In this document: one piece after another, positions 21,534-30,045 of the stretch
Numbering within the stretch: the first letter of the stretch is position 1
How the letters are laid out: each line of letters begins with the position of its first letter
Source of the DNA: Puccinia triticina
Taxonomy: Eukaryota > Basidiomycota > Pucciniomycetes > Pucciniales > Pucciniaceae
Assembly (NCBI RefSeq): GCF_026914185.1
Contig: NC_070569.1
Location: 744,001 to 808,000 of the forward strand
Length of the DNA stretch: 64,000 bases
Direction: 5' to 3'
Made by a program: the position numbers and the translations under genes
Notes under the pieces: generated by a model
Database searches by the model: none
Seen by the model: only the letters and a program-made list of their open reading frames with translations
Told to the model about the DNA's origin: nothing

Positions 21534-21826
21534 TTATGAGCTGTGCCAGAGCGCTGTAGACTACGCTCAAGGGACATGTCACAGCTCCCTCAGTTATGAG
21601 GGAGCCAGGGGGAGATCATCACACTCTTCCCATCCAGCAATCTACTTACTCAAGAGAAAATACCCTTAGATCAGACCTTCTTCCACCATCTGCGGCCATT
21701 AAAGATCCCCCATGCAGCTGGAGGATACACAGACTTCAGCAGACCAGAACCACACCTCCAGAAAACCCAGGATCACCAGAACAAGGCCACTTCACTTCCA
21801 GTATCACCAACAGGAATATTGACAGT
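21534..21826 (+). repeat. LTR-like sequence of the chromovirus relic
   Basis: Starts TGTTATGAGCTGTGCC after the purine-rich stretch ending GGGCCGGGTAG. It shares its first 100 or so bases in outline (CATGTCACAGCTCC, ATCATCACA, TCTAGCAATC-like blocks) with the minus-strand sequence running down from 23288, and its TGTTATG start with the solo LTR at 47970. The right end is not defined; 21826 (ATTGACAG) is a guess. Confidence 0.5.
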
Positions 21827-21974
21827 TAGTACCCTTTTTTTGTTGACCCTTGCTTATCTCAGAGGAGTTCCTCTCTGTCTCTTTGACTGATTTATCTCCT
21901 CTTGTTTGCTTCTCTCCTCTTTGATCACAGGTACATATATACATCTAGACTTCTACTCTCAAGGATCAATCTTT

Positions 21975-22447
21975 AGCATATGCCAACAGTGGGCCACTAA
22001 GCTAAACTACACTATTTTAGCCCTAACTTTTAGTGTAGTGGCAAAAAGCGCTGGCCTTTTTTGAATAGTGTTAGCGCCGCTACGCTACGCTAATTTTCAG
22101 CAGCGCTAACAGCAGGCCAATTTTTGTTTAGCATTGGCGCTACACTACAGCCGCTACGTTGCGCTAAGGCACTTTGAGCGGAAAAAAGCCCTTTTTTGCC
22201 TCAAAAAGCGCTGTAGCGCAGCGTAGCGAACGCTCTTTTGCGCCCTGTGTGCTTAGCGTTAGCGCCATTGCGCAAATCTGCGCTAACGCTACGCTGAAAG
22301 CTAAAATAGCTTTGCACCCTCTGCGCGTAGCGGCAGCGCAGATGCGCGCAATTGCGCTAACACTACGCTAAAATATTGTGCATTTGCGCTGCGCTACGCT
22401 ACACTAACAGCTATGGTTAGCGTAGCTGACCCACTGTTGCATATGCT
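21975..22447. mobile_element. Fold-back MITE packed with GCGTAGCG / CGCTACGC words
   Basis: Termini AGCATATGCCAACAGTGGG (21975) and CCCACTGTTGCATATGCT (to 22447) are inverted copies, with TCTTT directly repeated outside (21970-21974, 22448-22452). The inside is nearly all GCGCTA, GCGTAGCG and CGCTACGC words in both orientations. The duplication is low complexity, so its length (5 bp) is tentative. Small frames inside are by-products. Confidence 0.7.
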
Positions 22448-22819
22448 TCTTTTTCTGTGGTTTCTGTCAGGAAAAAAACCACATAGGTTTCCCTTTGAAG
22501 AACCTTGAATATACACAGAGAAGTCTAAAAAATTGTGGCTTATTAGACTTGTCTAATTCAGATACCTTCCACATTTCCATTGTGAGAAGAGGCTGTTGCA
22601 AACTCTGGCACAGCTTGGCAGCACTCCATTAAGTATTAGCATTGCTAGTGGATGTTAGTTTCCAACTTCAGGTCCACAGAACCTTGATTATCATCATTCA
22701 GATCTTATCTTTTCCTCTCTCTCTTTCTATCTTACTGTTTGTTGTTTCTTTATCCCAAGAAATCCAAACAGTGCCCATCCAAAAACCTTGTGTCCTGTGG
22801 TCACTTTAGAGACAAAGGC
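22448..22819. other. No gene seen
   Basis: AT-rich sequence with pyrimidine tracts (CTCTCTCTTTCTATC at 22715). It may be the decayed interior or LTR of the adjoining minus-strand Gypsy relic. Confidence 0.35.
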
Positions 22820-23288
22820 TCAAAAATGTTCCCCACCTGGTTGGAAATAAGTGGTTGCAATCCAATTCTGAAACCTCTGGGGTGGCAGGTTATGGATATC
22901 TGTGAATAGCTGTTGTAAGACCTCTGACCTGTATCTATAGATGAGCCAGCTGATTTCTTCAGGGATCCCACTCAGGCCAGATTCACATTGGCCAGCTATT
23001 TTTCCATTTGGGTGGAACTTAGTTGATATTTCTGCTGGGCCACATGGCAGGGTGCACTGGTTGCAGGTCTGGAACGGGGGGTAGAGCCTATCTGGCCTAA
23101 CACTGTTAGGGTCTTGGTTGGGGAGAGGTTCTGGGTCTGGGTTCTCTAGCTGAAACGGTTGATTGCTAGATGGGGGACTGTGATGATATTCCCCCTGCTC
23201 TTCCTTATGACAAGGAGCTGTGACATGCTTGTGTAATGTAACATGTATATCCTGATAGGTCACGGCGCGCGGGTGCGGCTCATAACAC
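22820..23288 (-). repeat. LTR-like region of a minus-strand Gypsy relic with a 147-codon frame
   Basis: On minus, TGTTATGAGCCGCACCC starts at about 23288, directly after the purine-rich end of the chromodomain block, so this should be the 3' LTR. A frame at 23263-22820 (147 aa, ending IATTYFQPGGEHF) lies within it. Its composition is protein-like (LPPQRFQNWI) but I recognise no domain. It may be a captured or spurious frame; I cannot decide. Confidence 0.4.
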
Positions 23289-23414
23289 TATCCCACCCTT
23301 AAAGCCCAAGCCCCCGGCTCTGTGTCCTCTTCCCCAGGCAGCAATAAAAAAACCCATGCGGAAAAAGCTTAAACCCGGTTATCTCCTTCACCTGAATCTT
23401 CTAGTCCTGTTGTG

Positions 23415-23720
23415 TCATGACTCCGCCTCCAGAAATTTTTGATTGAAGTCCTGTAGCAAATTCTGACAATGGTCCAGGTTACCTTCTGTTTCCCACGAGT
23501 TGTCCTCCGGTCTGTAGGCTTTCCACGCAATGAGGTATTCTGTCTTCCCCCATCGCCTCCGGCAGTCCAAAATCTCCTCCTCCTCCTCCTCTACTATCAC
23601 TGGTCCTGGGGGCGCCGTCTTGCGCTCTTCTATGGTTTCCGTGATGTGTTTCCTAAGAACAGACACGTGGAAGACAGGGTGAACCCCCTTCATTGAAAGG
23701 GGTAGCGTCAGCCGGTATCA
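23415..23720 (-). pseudogene. Chromodomain end of a minus-strand chromovirus
   Basis: The minus frame reads YRLTLPLSMKGVHPVFHVSV then LRKH, an acidic EEEEEEILDCRRRWGKTEYL and KAYRPEDNSWETEGNLDHCQ. This is the same integrase-tail plus chromodomain order as at 20990-21457, in opposite orientation and from a related but distinct family. The integrase core lies further upstream on minus (24177-24546) beyond about 450 bp of non-homologous sequence that includes a tRNA-like element, so the element is split. Confidence 0.8.
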
Positions 23721-23942
23721 AGATTGGGAAATTTTTGATACTATTGGGAATGACCCAAGACAACAGTGGCTTAGCTTGGGGCACAGCTGTTGTCAGGTTG
23801 TGGTTCTGCTACTCTTAGCTTTATCATACCTGCTGGTGTCACTCATTCATGACCTGTCATTTACAGGTCTTACCCTCAATTAGGGATCTTCATGTGACAC
23901 CAGTGGATGTTCATTCACCCACCTGCAGCCATTCATATCCAA

Positions 23943-24013
23943 GTGTCCTTAGTACATTGGTTAGTACACTTGACATGGATATAAGAGACATGGGTTCAAC
24001 TCCCATAGGACAC
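23943..24013 (+). tRNA. tRNA-like cloverleaf, probable pseudogene or SINE head
   Basis: The 71 nt fold as a tRNA: acceptor GTGTCCT/AGGACAC (7 perfect pairs), T8-A9, D-stem GTAC/GTAC with loop ATTGGTTA, anticodon arm CTTGA-CATGGAT-ATAAG, 4-nt variable loop, and a perfect T-stem ATGGG/CCCAT with loop TTCAACT. Position 33 is A instead of U and the innermost anticodon-stem pair is A-A, so a functional tRNA is doubtful; the formal anticodon would be TGG. A-box and B-box-like promoter blocks are intact. It lies inside the interrupted minus-strand Gypsy relic. Confidence 0.5.
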
Positions 24014-24176
24014 ATCATATTTTATGGAGTTTCACAGCTGTGTGATGGATATGTTGCAACTGTTGAGCCACACCATGTTGCCAATGTTCCAATCTGGGGT
24101 GTCCCTCAGGCCTTTTCAAATTGGGTCTTCATGGCCGTCTGCGCCTCCTCTAGTCTTGCGGTCAGCTCCTTCTAAA

Positions 24177-24546
24177 CCTCCACAATTTTCTGGAGTCGGG
24201 CCTCCACCCATGGCAGGCCCTGATTTCTTGTGGGTACTCCTGCGTACGTGGGGTTGAACCCATAGTTTGCTTTGAAAGGGGATATGCAGGTGGACTCGTG
24301 TGGGCTGTTGTTGTTGTGTGCAAACTCCGCCAGCATCAGCAGGGGCTCCCAGTTGTCTTGATGGTACCCCGCAAAGTGCCTCAGGTACTGATCAATGGCT
24401 TTATTGACTATCTCAGACTGCCTGTTGGTCCGGGGGTGATGGGCTGTTGATGGACACAGTCATGTACCCAATTTGCTACTCAGTTCTCTGGTGATTTGCA
24501 AAATAAAGACACTACCCCTATCCAACACAATTGTCTTTGGGGTTCC
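24177..24546 (-). pseudogene. Ty3/Gypsy integrase core fragment
   Basis: On minus the sequence reads GTPKTIVLDRGSVFILQITREL, shifting to STAHHPRTNRQSEIVNKAID, then QYLRHFAGYHQDNWEPLLML, AEFAHNNNSPHEST and ARLQKIVEV with a stop. This matches the second Asp (SDRG-like LDRG) and the catalytic Glu (TDGQTE-like TNRQSE) region of the retroviral-type integrase core. A stop codon between the two blocks and absence of RT make it a relic. It belongs with the chromodomain block at 23415-23720 on the same strand. Confidence 0.78.
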
Positions 24547-24749
24547 GTGTAGTCACCACGCGTGGCAGGCCATGAGTTCCACTAATCCTTCTGAGTCCGC
24601 GGTTTTTGAGCATGGCCCAGAAGTTTCTTGAGTTTTTTTTCACAGTGTAAGGTTAGAATAAAGGCTGGAATCAGCTTCACATCACCTGACACCCACTCCC
24701 CTCATTTCTTTTGTGGTGTGCCTGGTTCTTTAATGGGAATCTTGATGTT

Positions 24750-25110
24750 TTGCAACAGTTGCGGCATCCATGTGCCAGGCAGAATATATGGCCCTGGGAA
24801 GTGGGACTAGACATGTGCTATGGGTGAAACATCTCCTTACTGATATACTGAAGAAAGAATTTGTAGGACATTTACATTGTAATAATCAAGCTGTTATTTG
24901 TGTGGGTACGGATGACTCTGCCAATAAAAGAGTACAGCACGTGGATCCGGATTTTCTTCTAACTTGCCAAGCTCTTCACAGAAAAGAAACAGATATTGTG
25001 TGGGTGCCTACTTCTGATCAATGAGCGGATTTTCTCACCAAGGCACTTGGCAAGGAGGCCTTTGAAAATTTCTGGGGGAGAATTATGTTGGGTGCCTAGG
25101 CAAGGGGAGT
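24750..25110 (+). pseudogene. Copia RNase H fragment
   Basis: From a VAAS motif near 24759 the frame reads MCQAEYMALGSGTRHVLWVK, FVGHLHCNNQAVICVGTDDS and KRVQHVDPDFLL up to a TGA at 25022-25024, after which the same frame continues ADFLTKALGKEAFENFW to 25100. This is the C-terminal RNase H end of a Ty1/Copia polyprotein. The usual CDNQ Asp is Asn here (CNNQ) and the expected RTRHTDRDF reads RVQHVDPDF, so it is inactive. It resembles the C-terminus of the complete element at 28170-34237. A GGGGAG purine tract and TGTTGTAACCC LTR start follow at 25105-25110. Confidence 0.8.
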
Positions 25111-25250
25111 GTTGTAACCCAGCGGGGGTTACAGGCTTAGCTCTCACCTAAACCACCTTCTTGCTTATGTAATTACATGTATATATAGTTTATCCTCTCT
25201 ACACATGTAATTTCATCACCATTCCTCTTGTGAGCCACTTCGGGTTCCAC
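25110..25250 (+). repeat. Copia LTR start (end undefined)
   Basis: Begins TGTTGTAACCCAGCGGGGGT, related in its first bases to the LTR of the 28170-34237 element (minus strand TGTTGTAACCTAAG) and preceded by a purine tract. The right end is not recognisable; CTTCGGGTTCCA near 25250 is the last LTR-like segment. Confidence 0.45.
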
Positions 25251-25520
25251 TACCCCGCAGGGCTTTTTTCGTGGAAAAGTTCTCCTTGACAGCGTATCCA
25301 AATCAAGATTTGAGGGGAAACCCCAGATTTTTATACGTATGTACATATCTCAAACTCAGGTTTCCCCAGAATTACATAAGGCGGCTTGGTGGGTTCACAG
25401 GATCCCCATGACGAGACGCAAAATCGCAGCATTCATAATCCGTTAGCGACTTGGGCTAGAGAGTGTACATAATGGGAAAGTCAAAGGGGGATGGCAAGCA
25501 GATTTTCAGCAAGAATGCCC

Positions 25521-25956
25521 TCAGTTGAAAAGGGCCTCAAGGAGTTTTCTTACCTCCTTTGAACAACAAATGCCCCAAGTCCCTGTAGGACAGCGAAAGA
25601 ATGATGTCGGCCAATCATATGCATAACTCAAATCTTTGGCGGTTTTGCGGTCTGAGAGAATGGTGGGATAAAATCAGTCTCTGGTTTGTACGGTAACTCA
25701 ATAGAAAACATCCTTCCAACTTACTGTTGTTAGCAAGGAATAGGCAAAAAATTGGTACACCTTTTGCATTGCAATAAAACTCTTTCCCAGGACCATCGTA
25801 GGGAGCGCCCCCGACATTGCGACCTGGCCCTAAACTAGCGGTGTTTACCTTTTCCCCTGGCTGTGGGGTGCTGTCTCCATTGGCTTGTGTGTGAACTGCG
25901 TCATTGATGAGCAGCAGCACGATGGTGCTGAAAAGCATGGCGATGGTGGATTTCAT
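25521..25956 (-). CDS. Small secreted protein B (candidate effector), 120 aa
   Basis: Paralogue of the gene at 15076-15534. Exon 1 25956-25725 (232 nt, same as A), intron 25724-25652 (73 nt, GTAAGT..CTCTCAG, with the same GACTGATTTTATCC branch region as A), exon 2 25651-25521, stop TGA. Spliced CDS 363 nt. I chose ATG 25956 because it lines up with A after the shared leader CAAGACCCAAGC; an upstream in-frame ATG at 26037 would bury the signal peptide. Signal peptide MKSTIAMLFSTIVLLLINDA with likely cleavage after VHTQA. The mature protein has Cys in KEFYCNAKG and PIFCLF; exon 2 adds FFRCPTGTWGICC, aligning with FFVC..SFC in A, and ends LLEALFN. Secreted destination is well supported; effector function is inference. 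Confidence 0.75.
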
Positions 25957-28169
25957 GCTTGGGTCTTGTAACCTATGTGATCGAAAGAATCCAATCTGTT
26001 GGCTGTGCGAATGTGGAGACTTGAAGGTGAATGGCATATGAGTCAGTATTCTTTGTCAATCTATCTCCAGATAAAATAGAAGCTTGCTTTTACCTTTGAT
26101 CGGAGCAAACGTGGAAGAAGAGAAGCGGTAGTACGAGAAAGGTAGAGAAAACGTTGAGAAATGGAAGATGTTCGCGCGCGGAGTATTTGGAAGAGCAAAT
26201 GACTAAGATCAGAAAAAGTGCAAGAGGACAGACCAGTGGGAACGCGGAACGGCAGGGTCTCGCGAGCCTTTCAAGATAGAAGGGGCAGGCTGGTTGATTC
26301 TTTGAGTTTGGGTAACTTTGGAGCCAGCTGAGGATGTTGACGAGTGAAAATATGCGGAAAGGAGCGATGGTCGAGCTTCCTTTGAGGTGGGCAAATCAAG
26401 AAACGTGCAGAAGGCGCCACCATGAGGGTACAGACTGATAAGGACTCATCGGCTCCGGCACGCTAGCTACATAGAACTCCACAATGCGGAGCGGTAGCGA
26501 GCAGTAGATTACCTGTCTACTCCGCCGGTGCTGCCAAGGACCAGTCTGGCCAACATTCTTGACGAATCGGGAATTTGAATCCCTCCGCCAAAGAGGCTGG
26601 ATTAGGCGAATTCTTGGGTGATATACCGAAGCGCAGCGGGAGGCTTGTGTGGTCCGTAGAACAAGCAGTGAAACCACGCCAGTGCCGGCGGACTTGTAAT
26701 AATACTCCACAATGCGGAGTGGACTCCGCCGGTGTGGCCAAGTTCGCAGGAGCTGCTTCGCAAGGCGCCCAATGGCCCATTATGGAAAGGGGGGCACCGG
26801 GCAATTAACGGTTTAACATTAAGCGGACCGACGCGCCCACCAAAAAAAAAATTGGCAGCATCCCGCCCCCCCCCCCCCCCGACTTTGCAATTAACTACAG
26901 GTCCCGATTGTCCTGGATCGCTTGGCTCCTTAAGCAATTGGCGCCGAGCAGGAGCCAAGCGATGACCTTGAATTGTGTACAAGCCGTGTCCTTTTATACT
27001 GTGGCCCAAATCCTCATCTCATCAACGCTTTTTTTATCTTTCTCTCCTATTTCCGGTTGTGAAGCCTTCCGGATCAGGAAGTCGCTCCTTGCATTCCGCT
27101 TAAGGTAAGACTCTCGGCCTTATCTATACCTATATCCGCCGCTATTGGTCCTTGCTTCATTCATTGTTATGCCGACTTCGGCACCTTGTGTACTCATATG
27201 CCGCTCTCGGCCGTATCGTTGCCTGCTGCAAATGACTAATTTCCTCCTATATCGTCAATTCCGGGATACTGAGAGCGTGTCCCGGGATACCAAGTTCATC
27301 CGTGTATCGCCATTTTGAGGACGGTTGCGAAACCCGGGAAGATGAGTTTCCTCCTATTAGCGGTTTAACATTAAGCGGACCGACACCCGCCCCCAAATCT
27401 TTTATGGTGTTTCCGGAATAGGATCTTTCTCCGAGTGCTACTCATCAATCCTATCTCACTTCATCACGCCTACAATAGTACTTCCTTGCCTTATCCTTTT
27501 CCCTGCGCCCCACATCAACATTCTCCTTTTGAGGCCTGCCAAGCACATTAGTGCCTCCATGACGGCGCTCTCCCCCCAAAAATATCTTGCACTGCACAAC
27601 TGACACACTGCTTGCATTCTTCTCCGATGATAGGCATCAAACTTCCTTATCAAAATCCTCTGAGACAAGGTTTAGAGACAAGCACTGCCGACTGAGTTGG
27701 TTATTATTGTTGACATTCTACTTCAGAACAACCAAACTTTGATCAATCCTTTGCAACATCTAAAAATCACAATCAAAAAGAACTGCTTGTCAACAAATTG
27801 CATGAACAGAAATCGTCCATCAAATTGATTCTCCCCATTCAGCCGGAATACTCGAAGGTCAGATGTACTTCTTGATCTCTTTTTCTGACATTCAATTACG
27901 AACAAAGAAACATGCTCTCTTTTCCTCATCTGACAACACCAACTAATCTTGCCACCATTTTATTTGATTTCCATTATCTCAAAAAAAAAAGATAACAACT
28001 TAGCGGTGAAACACGCAGGGACCCTCCGAAGGAGGCGAAGCGAGCCTCCGAAGAGGCTCGCTTTGCAAGGGGTGCTCCGCGTCAGCCAGGCTGCACCAGG
28101 CCCTCTGAAGAAGTTGTTGTGTTAAGTTAGCCCGTACATCTTTTAGCAGAATATAATTGCAATTGTATT
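25957..28169. other. TE debris upstream of secreted protein B
   Basis: Repeated words ACTCCACAATGCGGAG occur near 26475 and 26704, each with CTCCGCCGGTG nearby. CGGTTTAACATTAAGCGGAC is directly repeated near 26808-26830 and 27360-27382, about 550 bp apart, possibly ends of a small element. A run of 15 C lies at 26866-26880. A hairpin GCGAGCCTCC-GAA-GAGGCTCGC sits near 28031-28055. No gene called. Confidence 0.45.
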
Positions 28170-28299
28170 TGAGATGACAAAAGCGTATATTTTCCGTGGT
28201 CGTGAGGAAATAGCTCTGCAGCTTATTCCCCGAAGACATAGTATGGTCTTTGGATAGGCGAGTATCACTAATTGTAACCTAACTACTTAGGTTACAACA
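28170..28299 (-). repeat. Left (3') LTR of Copia element 1
   Basis: 130 bp, TGAGATGACAAAAGCG ... TAGGTTACAACA on plus, i.e. TG..CA on both strands. It contains a short palindrome TGTAACCTAA..TTAGGTTACA at its right end. The polypurine tract follows at 28300-28318. Confidence 0.92.
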
Positions 28300-28434
28300 G
28301 CCACCCCCTCGCCTAGCCGCGAGACCCTACTTACAAGGAAAATAGATAAAGAAAGAGAAGAAACAAGGAGAGGAAAGCAGGGAAGAAGAAAGAAAGAATA
28401 AAAAAAAAAAAATAACATAAGAAAAGAAAAAAAA

Positions 28435-30024
28435 TTATTTAAGAAGATAACTCCTCATCCTTTTGAAAAGTTCTGGTGAAAGACTCTTCGTGAACACATC
28501 TGCTTTTTGTTCATTGGTGGGGATCCAAGTAAGTGTGGTCAGTTTGCGGAACAGTGCTTTGTTAGTGATGTAAAAGTCTCTGTCAGTATGTCGCGTGCGC
28601 TTATTTGCCGCGTCATCGGTACCTACTTTTACCGCAGACTGGTTGTCGCAGTGGATGTGTCCAACAAAATCAGTCTTTAGAATGTCCTTCAGCAGATGTC
28701 TTACCCATAGCGTATGTCTGGTGGCGGCTCCCAAAGCCATGTATTCGGCATGACATGTCGACACCGCCACCGAAGCTTGACGTCGCGCCACCCAAAGGAT
28801 CGGACAACCTATGAACTCAACCAAGACACTGTAAGAGGAGCGGGAGAATTCTCCTCCCCAAGACGCATCGCAAAAAGTTTGCAGCGCTTTCGGTTCCCTA
28901 TTGGGAAAAAGACAGAGTTTCTGCTCAGTGGACCCGGCAAGGTAGTTGACAAGGTGCCGGAGTCCCTTCCAATGAGCAACACTGGGTTTGGCCGAGAACC
29001 GAGCCAGGTAGTTCACCGCGAATGCCACGTCCGGTCTTGTGCCGACTGCCAAATAACTAAACATTCCAACTACATGAAGATATTTGGAGGACAAGGAAGG
29101 GTCACCGTCTTCGGTGGGCGCATTGAAATTTGGAGGTAGAGGAGTCTTCGTGATCTGAACACCGTCCCATTCTTCCTCCAGAATAGTGTTGATGAGTTTT
29201 GGTTGAGTGAGGACAAAACCATCGGCTGTCCTATCAATGTTCAGACCCACAATAGAGTCGAGCTGAGTGCTCCATTTGATTTTAAGGACATCCTTGAGAT
29301 CTACCTCGAGCTTCTTGATCAAAGCCTCGCTGGATGCAGTCACTACTCCGTCGTCCACATGAATCCATATCACTCCAGATTCTTTCTCATGCCGTAAGAT
29401 ATAAAGACTATTTTCATACTGTGACGGGGAATAGCCAAGTTTATCCAGTATTGCACGCAGGTGAAGCCACCAGCAACGCGCCGCTTGTCGCGTACCATAC
29501 AGAGCCTTTTTAAGTAGGAACCCATGTCCTGCGGGCACATCAACACCATCAGGAGGTTTCACCCAAATTTCTTCATCTATCGGTGAGTTAAGATAGGCCG
29601 CTACAAAATCAAAACTATGAACTGGCCAATCAAAGCGTGCCGCGATTGTGAGTAATAACCGTAATGAGACAAAAGTGGCTGTGGGGGCAAAAGTGGCATT
29701 GAAATCTTTCCCTGCCACCTGTTTGAAACCCTTGGCCACATAGCGGGCTTTGAAACGGCATGAGTTACCATCAGCACCCGTCTTCTTCGCGAAAACCCGG
29801 CGGCCGTCTAGCGGCTTTGTTCCAACTGGCATCGGCTTTGAGACCCAAACGTCCATCTGGTCAAGGTTGGATAGCTCTTCCGCAATGGCGTTGGCCCATT
29901 CAGCCTTTTCTCCTGATTTCATAGCCTGTTTGTAAGTCCTCGGGATGTCAATACCGTAAAAGGCACAGGATTGCAACACTGCATCCACGAGTAGTTCCTG
30001 ATTCTCAAACTCGATCTCGTTCAC
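28435..30024 (-). pseudogene. Copia RT and RNase H (element 1)
   Basis: About 530 codons in the same frame as the block upstream, separated from it only by an in-frame TGA at 30048-30046. RT motifs in order: FKARYVAKGFKQVAGKDF, FDFVAAYLNSPIDEEIW, ALYGTRQAARCWW, and the catalytic WIHVDDGVV. A connection segment (SKYLHVVGMFSYLAVGTRPD) follows, then RNase H with CDASWGGEFSRSSYS, STCHAEYMALG, CDNQSAVKVG and RTRHTDRDFY. All RT and RNase H catalytic aspartates that I can place are intact, and the block ends at KRMRSYLLK with a stop at 28437-28435. The lesion is purely the upstream TGA, read here as a CGA-to-TGA change (inference). Length is normal for Copia RT-RH. Confidence 0.9.
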
Positions 30025-30045
30025 AAAATTCCCAAGGGTGATTTG

